Assembly: GCF_018327705.1 (NCBI RefSeq)
Contig: NZ_BNEM01000001.1
Span: 4,030,001 to 4,094,000 of the forward strand
Direction of reading: 5' to 3'
DNA: 64,000 bases
Source of the DNA: Catellatospora sp. TT07R-123
Lineage (GTDB): Bacteria > Actinomycetota > Actinomycetes > Mycobacteriales > Micromonosporaceae
Of the stretch, positions 39,012 through 48,298 are shown in pieces. The position numbers were made by a program, and so were the translations under genes. The notes beneath the pieces were generated by a model that worked only from the letters and a program-made list of their open reading frames with translations, searched no databases and was not told the DNA's origin. Every line of letters starts with the position of its first letter. Positions within the stretch are counted from its first letter, which is position 1.

Positions 39012-39914
39012 TCAGGGAATAGCGGGGCCTCGATACAGCAACCCGCTGCGGTACGGCCACGCGTTGGCCTTGCATCCCTTCAGCCCCGTCGACTGCTGCT
39101 GCATCACCGGCGCGTCCTGGCCCTCCCCCGGGCAGGCCTCGTGCCCGAACCCGAGCTGGTGCCCGACCTCGTGGTTGAGCGCGAACGCCCGGTAGTCGCC
39201 CAGCGGGGCGCCGTAGTCGGGCACCCCCGCCAGCCAGCGGGACAGGTTGATGATCACCTGGCCGGGCAGGCGGCAGGAGACGAACCCGTCGGTGTAAAGC
39301 CCGCCCGCCGCGCACATCTTCTTCGACGTCTCCGCGCTGGCCAGGTACACCGTGAACTCGGCGGTGGCCTTCTCGGCGACCCGCTGGAACCGGTAGACCC
39401 CGCCCGCGGTCCAGCCGCGCGGGTCGCCCAGGATCCGCTCGACCTCGCCGCCGAACGGGTTGGCCTGCTGGTCGGTGCCCTGCTCGACGGCGACGCGGAA
39501 CTTGCGCACGGTGCCCTTGGCGCCCAGCGGCTGGCCGGTGCCGCCGACGTAGGCGAACTTGCCGGTGCCGGCGGTGGGCACGCCGGCCGGGTCGGCGGGC
39601 GCGGGCGCCTGGGTGCTCTCCTCGCGGCCGGAGGGCTGCGGCGCGGCCGACGGACCGCCCGACGGGGAGCCGTCACCGGGGGCGGCCGCCGGGGTGGCGG
39701 CGGGGCCGTCGAGCAGCACCCCGTCCGCGCCGCGGGCCAGATCGATGCCGACCAGGCCCACCACCACGCCGAGCAGCGACAGCACGATGATCATGTTGCG
39801 GCGCCGCGCGGCCCGGATCTGGGCCCGGCGCCGGGCGCGGAACCCGGCGCCGTCGTCGGTCTGCGGACCGCCGTCGGACCGCCGTGATGGATGGGTGTCC
39901 AGGTCGGAGTGCAT
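39012..39914 (-). CDS. DUF3152 zincin-like exported protein (downstream copy)
   Basis: Protein of 300 residues: a basic cytoplasmic N-terminus, one membrane helix (MIIVLSLLGVVVGLVGIDLA), a Pro/Ala/Ser linker of about 50 residues, and a DUF3152 domain with the metallopeptidase motif NHEVGHQLGFGHEACPG (HExxHxxGxxH). MQQQSTGLKGCKANAWPY is also conserved. Its ATG overlaps the stop of the upstream paralogue (TGATG), so the pair is translationally coupled. Catalysis is expected from the motif but unproven for the family. Confidence 0.85.
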   Translation of the reverse strand: MHSDLDTHPSRRSDGGPQTDDGAGFRARRRAQIRAARRRNMIIVLSLLGVVVGLVGIDLARGADGVLLDGPAATPAAAPGDGSPSGGPSAAPQPSGREESTQAPAPADPAGVPTAGTGKFAYVGGTGQPLGAKGTVRKFRVAVEQGTDQQANPFGGEVERILGDPRGWTAGGVYRFQRVAEKATAEFTVYLASAETSKKMCAAGGLYTDGFVSCRLPGQVIINLSRWLAGVPDYGAPLGDYRAFALNHEVGHQLGFGHEACPGEGQDAPVMQQQSTGLKGCKANAWPYRSGLLYRGPAIP

Positions 39915-40822
39915 CAGGAGATCCCGGGTCCGGCGTAGCGCTTGCCGTTGACGAACGGCCAGGGGTTGGCCACGCAGCCCTTGAGGCCCAGCGTCTGCTG
40001 CTGCATCGTCGGGGCGAGCTTGCCCGGCCCCGGGCACGCCTCGTGGTAGTGGCCCAGCTCGTGCCCGACCTCGTGATTGATCACGTAGTTGCGGTAGGTG
40101 TGCAGCTCGATGTGGTTGTCGATGTAGTCCGGCACCGAGCCGCGCCAGCGGTTCAGGTTGATGACGACCCGGCCGGGCAGGCGGCACGAGGTGTACGAGA
40201 CCCCGCCGTTCATCCGGGTGTCCATGCCGCCCTGCGCGCACAGCTTCCGGGTCGTCTCCCCGGTCGCCAGATAGACCGTGAACTGGTACGCCGACCCCGA
40301 CGGCACCCGCTGCAACCGGAACTGCTTGCCCGCGATCCAACTGCGCGGGTCGCCCAGCGTCTCGTCGATCATGCGGGTGAACTCGGGCAGCTCGTCCTTG
40401 GCCACGTTGGACTCCGCCGCCACCCGGAACCGCTTGATGCTGCCCGCGGTGCCCAGCACCTTCCCGGCGGTGGTCGCGTACGTCCAGGTCCCCGGCCCGG
40501 AGGCGGGCGTCGGGCCGTCCATCTGGTAGACCGGCTCCGGCGCGGGCGACGGGCTGGGCGCGGGCGACGGGCTCGCCACCGCGCTCGGCGAGACCGGCGT
40601 GGCCGAGACCGGGCGGGTCGGCGGCGGCTCCGGCGCGCCGCGCAGCAGGTCGATGCCGACCAGGGCGGCCGCGCCGACGAGCAGGCACAGCACGGCGGTG
40701 CGGCGTCGCCGCTGCCGCATCCGGGCCCGCGCCAGGCGCCCGGCCTCAGCCCTGGACGCCCGTACGCCCGTCGTGTCGATCTCCCGATTCCGGGCCGCAC
40801 GGGGCGAGGGGGCGGTGCGCAT
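39914..40822 (-). CDS. DUF3152 zincin-like exported protein (upstream copy)
   Basis: Paralogue of the following gene, 302 residues with the same layout: basic N-terminus, one helix (AVLCLLVGAAALVGIDLL), a Pro/Ser linker and a DUF3152 domain with NHEVGHELGHYHEACPG. The zinc site is complete and the MQQQTLGLKGCVANPWPF block is near identical. The M. tuberculosis homologue Rv3207c is a single gene, so this is a lineage duplication. It is coupled to its neighbour through TGATG. Confidence 0.85.
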   Translation of the reverse strand: MRTAPSPRAARNREIDTTGVRASRAEAGRLARARMRQRRRRTAVLCLLVGAAALVGIDLLRGAPEPPPTRPVSATPVSPSAVASPSPAPSPSPAPEPVYQMDGPTPASGPGTWTYATTAGKVLGTAGSIKRFRVAAESNVAKDELPEFTRMIDETLGDPRSWIAGKQFRLQRVPSGSAYQFTVYLATGETTRKLCAQGGMDTRMNGGVSYTSCRLPGRVVINLNRWRGSVPDYIDNHIELHTYRNYVINHEVGHELGHYHEACPGPGKLAPTMQQQTLGLKGCVANPWPFVNGKRYAGPGIS

Positions 40823-40842
40823 CGTGACAGCCTGCCATATCT

Positions 40843-43104
40843 CTACGGCAGCAGCGCCGCGAGCCTGCGGTTCACCGCGCTGAGGGTGGCCCGGACCACC
40901 GCACGGCGCGGATCGCCCGACACCAGTGCCGAGCCCGCGAGCTGCTCGACCCATCCGCCGCAGACCAGCAGCACGACCACGACGGCCACCTCGCAACTGC
41001 CCATCGGCACGATGGTGGCCTGCTCGACGAAGCACCGTCCGGATTCGCCGGTGGTGGTGCCCTCGCGCAGCAGGTCGTCGACGGCGACCGCGGTGGCCGC
41101 GGCGCACAGGCGCAGCACGTACGCGTCGACGGCGGGTCCGCTGGCCACGCCGGTCGCCGTGCGGTTGCCGGTGTTGAGCCGCACCTCGACCGTGGCGTCC
41201 AGGCCGAACGTGCTGGTCTGGACGTGCTCGATGATGGGGCGCGGGCCCTGGTCGCGCTCGGTGTGCAGCGGCGGCGGCGAGGCCGTCTGCGGCAGCTCCG
41301 GTTCGCTGCTGACGGCGCGCAGGGAAGGCGCCCGCTCACTGCCGCGCAGCTCGCCCGGGGCACGGCGGGGCACCGTCACCGGGTGGCGGCGGCGCGGCTC
41401 GCGCAGCGGCGGGTCCGTGTGGTCGGGCAGTCCGGTCAGGCCGGGCGGCGGCGCGGCACCGGCGCCGGAGCGCGGCGCGGGCAGCGTGGCCGTCGGCGCG
41501 GGCGCCTCGGCGGGCTGCGCCGGGTGCCGGGGCAGCAGACCGCCCGCCGGGGCGGCGTCGATGCCCATCTGCTCCTGGAGCATCCGCGCGACCATCCGGC
41601 TGATGGCGGCCGGGTCGGCCCCCTCAGCCAGGTCGAGCCGCAGGTGGTGGGCGCCGGTGGCGGTGGTGCGCAGCGCCGCGTCGCGTACGCCGGCGACCCC
41701 GCGCACCGCCTTCAGCACCGCGTCCACGTCGAATCCGTCGGGCCGCTGCTCGGCCGGCAGGTCGTCGCGCTTGAGGTGCGAGGCGATCCGGTCCAGCTGC
41801 GGGGTGCCCGCATGGTTGTCGGTCTCGGCCAGCGGATGCGTGGTCGGCGGCACGTCCGGCACGCCCGGCACCCGCTGCGGCAGGTGCTCGTCGTCCTCGT
41901 CGGCGTCCGGTTCGGCACCGTGGGCGGCGTCCGGCGCGGCACCATGGTTGGCCTGCGGCGCGGCACCGTGGGCGGCCTGCGGCGCGGCACCGTGGGCGGC
42001 CTGCGGCGCCGTGCCGTCGGCGGCGCGGCCCAACGGGTCCTGAGCCGGGATGGCGTACCCGGCGCGGCCGTCGGGGCGGCCCGGACCCGGCACGCGCTCC
42101 GGCGGCGGCTGCTGCGCGGCGGCGGGCAGCGGCGGCGCGGGCGTGGCCGGCTCCGGCACCACCGGCGGCCGGGTCGGCAGCGGCGCGTCCGCGAACGCCC
42201 GGCCCCAGCGGGCCCCCAGTGACAGGTTGTCGTCGGGATCGGCCGCGTCGTGGTCGATCGCGCGGATGTCGCCGATCCTCGGGGCGACCGCACGCGGCTC
42301 GGCCGGTGCCGGGTTCGGCGGGGTCTGCTGCGGATCTGGCTGCGTCATCGACTGCTCCGGCTGCGGCGGCTCTGCCGTGGGGACGGCGCGGGTGGCGGCC
42401 TCCGCCATGGCGGCCAGCGGCGGGTCGGTGGCGGAGGCGCTGGGGACCGGACCGGACAGCTCGGCGGGCAGCGACGGGCGCAGGCCGGGCGGCGGGACCG
42501 GATAGGCGCCGGTGGGCATGGTCAGCGCCGACTGCGCCGCAGCGGCCAGCGGCGGCATCACCGGGATCGGCGTCACCTCGGCCGGGGGCACCAGGGGCGT
42601 CGGCTGGTACGGCGTGAACACCGGCGGGGCGCCCAGGTGGGGCAGCCCGTGTGCCGGGGTGGGCTCGTCGAACGCGGCGAACCGGGCGAACTCGGCCGAA
42701 GCCTGGGCCAGCTCGTCGGCGTACGGATCCTCGGCGAGCGGGCCGTCGGCGTACGCGTGCCGCTCGCCCGCCGGGGACGGCGCCATCGGCCGGTGGTGCC
42801 CGTTCGGGGCGGCGGGTATCGGCGGCACCGGGCGCGCCACGGACCCGGCGTACGGGTCGGCTCCGGTCAGCGCGTCGATGCCGCGCCGGTCCGCCACCGC
42901 GGCACGCCACGGCGTCAACGGCTCGAAGCCGGGCTCCAGGGCCGCGCCCGCGCTCGACCAGACGCCGTCTGCTTCGGCCCGGGTAGGCTGAGCCTGCCCG
43001 GCGGTCGTGGCTGCTGCGACACCGTCCGTCGCGGATTCGTCGGCTCCGCCGACGGGGGGCAGATCTGCTCGCCCCGCGTTGTCGGTCTGCCCAGTTACAT
43101 CCAC
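40843..43104 (-). CDS. Long Ala/Pro-rich disordered protein with a conserved C-terminal domain
   Basis: A 753-residue protein from GTG 43104 (VDVTGQTDNAG), with GGAGGAG 6 nt upstream. Most of it is low-complexity Ala/Pro/Gly with acidic patches; about residues 365-400 hold 8-residue repeats AAHGAAPQ (24-bp units at about 41920-42020). The C-terminal 130 residues look folded: IIEHVQTSTFGLDATVEVRL, then GNRTATGVASGPAVDAYVLRLCAAATAVAVDDLL. The GxASGPAVDA pattern resembles the regulatory domain of alpha-isopropylmalate synthases, but this is inference. It is divergent from tetR. Confidence 0.7.
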   Translation of the reverse strand: MDVTGQTDNAGRADLPPVGGADESATDGVAAATTAGQAQPTRAEADGVWSSAGAALEPGFEPLTPWRAAVADRRGIDALTGADPYAGSVARPVPPIPAAPNGHHRPMAPSPAGERHAYADGPLAEDPYADELAQASAEFARFAAFDEPTPAHGLPHLGAPPVFTPYQPTPLVPPAEVTPIPVMPPLAAAAQSALTMPTGAYPVPPPGLRPSLPAELSGPVPSASATDPPLAAMAEAATRAVPTAEPPQPEQSMTQPDPQQTPPNPAPAEPRAVAPRIGDIRAIDHDAADPDDNLSLGARWGRAFADAPLPTRPPVVPEPATPAPPLPAAAQQPPPERVPGPGRPDGRAGYAIPAQDPLGRAADGTAPQAAHGAAPQAAHGAAPQANHGAAPDAAHGAEPDADEDDEHLPQRVPGVPDVPPTTHPLAETDNHAGTPQLDRIASHLKRDDLPAEQRPDGFDVDAVLKAVRGVAGVRDAALRTTATGAHHLRLDLAEGADPAAISRMVARMLQEQMGIDAAPAGGLLPRHPAQPAEAPAPTATLPAPRSGAGAAPPPGLTGLPDHTDPPLREPRRRHPVTVPRRAPGELRGSERAPSLRAVSSEPELPQTASPPPLHTERDQGPRPIIEHVQTSTFGLDATVEVRLNTGNRTATGVASGPAVDAYVLRLCAAATAVAVDDLLREGTTTGESGRCFVEQATIVPMGSCEVAVVVVLLVCGGWVEQLAGSALVSGDPRRAVVRATLSAVNRRLAALLP

Positions 43105-43222
43105 CGTGCGCTCCTCCGTCGCCCACGCTGAGGCTACCGTGAACGGCGAATGACGATAAGTTGCAACGACGGGCCAGTTTGCAAGATCCGTCAAAGGTCC
43201 GTCCGCAGGGTGAGGAGATTCC

Positions 43223-43873
43223 ATGACCGCGGCCACCAGCGGGGCCAACCCGAACGGCGCCACAGCCACGGGCCGGCCGACCAGGCTGCCCCGGTCGGCA
43301 CGACGTAAGCAGCTCCTTGCCGCTGCTCAGGACGTCTTCGTCGCCCAGGGCTACCACGCGGCGGCGATGGACGACATCGCCGAGCGCGCCGGCGTGTCCA
43401 AGCCCGTCCTGTACCAGCACTTCCCCGGCAAGCTGGAGCTCTACCTGGCGCTGCTGGACACGCACTGCGACGCGTTCGCCGAGCGCATCCGCTCGGCGAT
43501 GGCCGCCACCACGGACAACAAGGAGCGCGTCCAGGGCGCCATGCGCGCCTACTTCGACTTCGTCTCGCACGAGAGTGAGGCGTACCGGCTGGTGTTCGAG
43601 TCGGATCTGCGCCACGACCCGGCGGTGGCCGAGCGGGTCGACCGGATGGAGCGGATGAGTGTCGAGGCCATAACCGCCACGATCATGGCGGACACCGGCG
43701 TCAGCCGGGCCCGCGCGGAGGTGCTCGCGGCCGGGCTCAGCGGCGCGGCCCAGGTCTCGGCGCGGTGGTGGCTGGCGGCAGGCCGTGTCATCGACCAGGA
43801 CGAGGCCGAGGGCCTGGTCGCCGCGCTGTCCTGGCGCGGCATCAGCAGCTTCCCGCTCACCGGCGAGCACTGA
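43223..43873 (+). CDS. TetR-family transcriptional regulator
   Basis: Regulator of 216 residues. The N-terminal helix-turn-helix is typical: RKQLLAAAQDVFVAQGYHAAAMDDIAERAGVSKPVLYQHFPGKLELYLALLD. The C-terminal ligand domain is of the TetR_C type. GAGGAG precedes the ATG. It resembles M. tuberculosis Rv3208 in position, next to DUF3152, DUF3107 and rhlE. It is divergent from the Ala/Pro-rich gene, whose promoter it may regulate. Confidence 0.93.
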   Translation: MTAATSGANPNGATATGRPTRLPRSARRKQLLAAAQDVFVAQGYHAAAMDDIAERAGVSKPVLYQHFPGKLELYLALLDTHCDAFAERIRSAMAATTDNKERVQGAMRAYFDFVSHESEAYRLVFESDLRHDPAVAERVDRMERMSVEAITATIMADTGVSRARAEVLAAGLSGAAQVSARWWLAAGRVIDQDEAEGLVAALSWRGISSFPLTGEH

Positions 43874-43898
43874 CGCCGCGACTCCCCGCTCTGACGTG

Positions 43899-43932
43899 AG
43901 CCCGACGGCGCGGCACGCGGCGCCGCCGGGCT
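43899..43932 (+). terminator. Terminator after the TetR gene
   Basis: AGCCCG and CGGCGC pair with GCGCCG and CGGGCT with one A-C mismatch; it is followed by TTC. It lies 26 nt beyond the stop codon. Confidence 0.65.
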
Positions 43933-43989
43933 TTCGGACCGTCCTGCCGCGACAGCGCGGTAGTCTCGCTCACGAGCCGAGGAGGTTGT

Positions 43990-44214
43990 GTGGAGGTCAA
44001 GGTTGGTGTGCAGTTCGCCCCGCGTGAGCTGGTGGTGGACAGCGCGCAGACGCCCGCCGAGGTCGAGAAGCTGGTGGCCGACGCGCTCGCGTCGGACACC
44101 CGGATCCTGACCCTGGTGGACGAGAAGGGCCGTCGGATCATCGTGCCGACGGACAAGCTGGCATACGTCGAGATCGCCGAGTCGACCACGCGCAGCGTGG
44201 GCTTCACCCGCTGA
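43990..44214 (+). CDS. DUF3107 protein
   Basis: A 74-residue conserved actinobacterial protein (MEVKVGVQFAPRELVVDSAQT, GRRIIVPTDKLAYVEI), homologous to M. tuberculosis Rv3208A (TB9.4). It starts at GTG 43990 with GAGGAGG upstream. Function unknown. The neighbourhood TetR - DUF3107 - ferritin-like - DEAD helicase is conserved. It is followed at once by a structured repeat. Confidence 0.92.
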   Translation: MEVKVGVQFAPRELVVDSAQTPAEVEKLVADALASDTRILTLVDEKGRRIIVPTDKLAYVEIAESTTRSVGFTR

Positions 44215-44215
44215 G

Positions 44216-44385
44216 CTGCTGGCGCCCGCCTGCGCGGGCGCGGCGATCGGCTGTGCTGTCTGCGCCCCGCCTTCGCGGGGCGCGGCGATCGGCCTTTCAA
44301 GCCGACCGCATCGGCGCGGCGCTGCATCGCTTCGCGATGTCACGCTTCTTCACCGATGCGGTCGGCGGCCGATCGCGGGTCGGTG
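44216..44385. repeat. Structured intergenic repeat, copy A
   Basis: About 170 bp with nested inverted repeats: GCGATCGGCC/GGCCGATCGC outside, then GCCGACCGCATCGG (44301-44314) pairing with CCGATGCGGTCGGC (44353-44366), then a small CATCGC-TTC-GCGATG hairpin (44324-44338). The first hairpin (GCGCCCGCC..GGGCGCGGCGATCGG) is duplicated at the left. A second copy lies at 52130-52263. It sits directly after the DUF3107 stop codon. Confidence 0.88.
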
Positions 44386-44445
44386 GCCGGTCTGCGGTGG
44401 TGGCCGGTGTGCGGCGGTGGCCGGTCACGAGGTGTGTCGCTCATC

Positions 44446-44462
44446 ATGTCGCGACATATACT
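44446..44462 (+). promoter_or_regulatory. Promoter with an ATGTCGCGACAT palindrome
   Basis: A perfect 12-bp palindrome ATGTCGCGACAT at 44446-44457 runs into TATACT (44457-44462), a near-ideal -10 element. The GTG of the next gene follows after 6 nt, so the transcript is leaderless. The palindrome would be an operator for a repressor; which one is unknown. Confidence 0.5.
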
Positions 44463-44468
44463 GCCGCG

Positions 44469-45125
44469 GTGGCGGCTGATGCTGGTGTGATCGATCTGCT
44501 GGGCATGCTCGCGTACGGCGAGCTGCTGGCCTTCGACCGGATGGCCGCCGACGCCCGGCTCGCACCCGACCTGCGCCGCCAGGCGCTGCTGGCGCAGATG
44601 GCGGCCGCCGAGATCGGCAACTACCGGCGGCTGGCCGACCGGCTGACCGCGCTGGGGGCAGACCCGCAGGACGCGATGGCCCCGTTCACGGCGGCGCTGC
44701 GGACGTACCACGACAACACCGAGCCCGCGGACTGGGCCGAGGCGCTGACCAAGGCGTACGTCGGGGACGGGATCAGCGACGACTTCTTCCGCGAGGTGGC
44801 CCGGCTGGTGCCCGCCGCGGCGCTGTCCGACGCCGACCGCGCGCTCGTGCTCGACGTGCTGCACCACGACGACTACGCCGTCTTCGCCGCCCGCGAGATC
44901 CGCGCCAGCATCGCCGCCGAGCCCGTCCTGGCCGACCGCCTGTCCATGTGGGCGCGCCGCCTCGTGGGCGAGGCGCTGTCGCAGGCGCAGCAGGTGGCCC
45001 AGGAGCGCACCCCGCTGGCCTCGCTGCTGCTCGACGGGGACGACGGCGAGGCTGTGGAGAGCCTGTTCGGGCGCCTGACGAGCGCTCATACGACCCGGAT
45101 GACGGCGGTCGGCCTCAACAACTGA
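44469..45125 (+). CDS. Ferritin-like-fold protein
   Basis: Helical protein of 218 residues resembling the ferritin-like / MiaE-like proteins next to rhlE in actinobacteria (Rv3210c in M. tuberculosis, from memory): IDLLGMLAYGELLAFDRMAADARLAP, then AAAEIGNYRRLADRLTALGADP and VGDGISDDFFREVARLV. The Glu residues at AYGEL and AAAEIGNY are candidate iron ligands. The frame is open upstream through the repeat, but the GTG at 44469 directly after the -10 element TATACT is the best start. Confidence 0.8.
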   Translation: MAADAGVIDLLGMLAYGELLAFDRMAADARLAPDLRRQALLAQMAAAEIGNYRRLADRLTALGADPQDAMAPFTAALRTYHDNTEPADWAEALTKAYVGDGISDDFFREVARLVPAAALSDADRALVLDVLHHDDYAVFAAREIRASIAAEPVLADRLSMWARRLVGEALSQAQQVAQERTPLASLLLDGDDGEAVESLFGRLTSAHTTRMTAVGLNN

Positions 45126-45176
45126 CCGATTTGCGTGTGATATCCCACTAATCTGCGGTCAATCGGCCCGCACCAG

Positions 45177-45205
45177 GTGACCAGACGCGAACGTGGTCGT
45201 ACGAT
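45177..45205 (+). promoter_or_regulatory. Probable rhlE promoter and 5' UTR hairpin
   Basis: GTGACC, a 17-nt spacer and TACGAT give a good promoter. About 9 nt after the -10, a perfect 10-bp hairpin (TGACATGGGC-GAGC-GCCCATGTCA, 45214-45237) would lie at the 5' end of the mRNA. The leader is then about 210 nt long, unusual in a window where many genes are leaderless, and recalls cold-induced helicase leaders. The 300-nt gap 45126-45425 holds only this. Confidence 0.55.
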
Positions 45206-45425
45206 AGGTGAGCTGACATGGGCGAGCGCCCATGTCATCGCGTGTGCGGCGCCGCGATCGTCAGCGGTCGTGCCTGTGGATCGGATTCATCTCCGCCTCC
45301 GCCAGCAGCGCCCCGCGTTTCGTGACTGAATAAGCGCCCTTCGATGAACTGGGCGTACCGACATCCGCAGCACGGCCGCCGCCCGGTAGCCGCAGCGGAT
45401 CACTGAGAGGGCACCCCAGCACCCG

Positions 45426-47108
<1,683 letters not shown>

Positions 47109-47114
47109 GGCGAG

Positions 47115-47158
47115 GAAAGGCACCTTCCACTCGCCGTACGCGGTAGAAGGTGCCTTTC
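47115..47158 (+). terminator. Terminator after rhlE
   Basis: A perfect 12-bp stem (GAAAGGCACCTT with AAGGTGCCTTTC) with a 20-nt loop, followed by TTCAC; 6 nt beyond the stop codon. It belongs to the same small repeat family as the units near nuoH and proB. Confidence 0.75.
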
Positions 47159-47274
47159 TTCACGCTTGCGCACACGATGACGCCTTCCAGCCGGTAGAAC
47201 CGGCTGGGGGGCGTTTTCTCGTGGGTACGGACGGACGGGGCGGGCGTGTACGGACCGAGGGTCAACCAAAAGTT

Positions 47275-47293
47275 TGAGGTTAGGCTTACCTTA
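47275..47293 (+). promoter_or_regulatory. IdeR/DmdR-type iron box
   Basis: TGAGGTTAGGCTTACCTTA matches 16 of 19 positions of the DtxR/IdeR consensus TTAGGTTAGGCTAACCTAA. It lies 8 nt before the ATG of the heme oxygenase gene and should repress it when iron is plentiful. The -10 element is probably within or next to the box (TACCTT). Confidence 0.75.
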
Positions 47294-47300
47294 CTAACGT

Positions 47301-48245
47301 ATGGTCCAGCCCATGAGTGAACCCTTCTCCGCCCGCCTGCGCACCGCCACCTGGACCGACCACAAGGCGGCCGAGCAGACGACGTTCCTCGACGACCTCA
47401 CCCGGGGCCGTCTGCCGCTGGCCGCGCACGCCGCCCTCACCGCCCAGCACCACCTGATCTACGAGGTGCTGGAGGAGGCGGCCCGCCCCTGGGCCGGGCA
47501 CCCGGTCGCCGGGGCGTTCCACCACGACGGGCTCACGCGCCTGCCCGCCCTCGCCGCGGACCTGGAGTTCCTGCTCGGCGCCGACTGGCGCGACGCGCTC
47601 AGTCCCGTGCCCGCCACCGCCGAGTACACCGCACGCCTGCGCGAGACCGCGTTCACCTGGCCCGGCGGCTACGTGGCCCACCACTACAACCGCTATCTGG
47701 GCGACCTGTCCGGCGGGCAGTACGTCGCCCGCGCCCTGGCCCGCGCATACCACCTCGACGGCGACGGCCTGCGCTTCTACGACTTCACCCCGCTCGGCGA
47801 CCTGGACGCGTTCAAGAACGGCTACCGCGCCGCCCTCGACGCCGCCCCCTGGGACGGCGCGGAACAGGAGCGGATCGTCGACGAGGTGCGGCTGGCGTAC
47901 CGGCTCAACACCGAGGTGCTCGCCGACCTCGGCCGGGTCCACCCCAACCCGTTCCCGCCCGAGGTCATCGCGCAGATCATGCGGCACATGAACGACGACC
48001 ACGCCGGGGACTCGCTGCTCATCTGCCGCGCCGCCCTGCCCGAGCACACCCGGCCCCAGGCCTCGGCCGCCGTCATGTCCGGGATGGACGCCGTCGGCCT
48101 GGAGTTCCGCGCGGTGGTCGACGGGGTCGACACGCCGATCCGGGTCCCGTTCGCGCAGCGGCTCACCGAACGGGCGCAGGTCCGCGTCGAGGTCACGCGG
48201 CTGTACCGCGAGGCGTGCCAGGTCCTGGGCGTGCCAGCGCGCTAG
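47301..48245 (+). CDS. hmuO: Heme oxygenase fused to a DUF2470 domain
   Basis: Protein of 314 residues. The first ~215 are a biliverdin-type heme oxygenase: ATWTDHKAAEQTTF carries the proximal heme ligand His21 and RYLGDLSGGQYVARAL the distal helix. The last ~95 are a DUF2470 domain (IMRHMNDDHAGDSLLICRAALPE), as found in HugZ-type heme-iron proteins. It degrades heme to release iron. ATG 47301 and ATG 47313 (MSEPFSARLR) are both possible starts. The upstream IdeR-like box indicates iron control; no heme uptake genes are beside it. Confidence 0.9.
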   Translation: MVQPMSEPFSARLRTATWTDHKAAEQTTFLDDLTRGRLPLAAHAALTAQHHLIYEVLEEAARPWAGHPVAGAFHHDGLTRLPALAADLEFLLGADWRDALSPVPATAEYTARLRETAFTWPGGYVAHHYNRYLGDLSGGQYVARALARAYHLDGDGLRFYDFTPLGDLDAFKNGYRAALDAAPWDGAEQERIVDEVRLAYRLNTEVLADLGRVHPNPFPPEVIAQIMRHMNDDHAGDSLLICRAALPEHTRPQASAAVMSGMDAVGLEFRAVVDGVDTPIRVPFAQRLTERAQVRVEVTRLYREACQVLGVPAR

Positions 48246-48298
48246 CGGTACGCCGTCGCTGACCGTCCCGGCGTGCCCGGTCGTGGAAGACTGGGCAG

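Noticed and set aside
44253-44468. N-terminal extension of the ferritin-like protein through the structured repeat
   Set aside because: The sequence is repeat DNA also found at 52130-52263, and a good -10 element lies just before GTG 44469.
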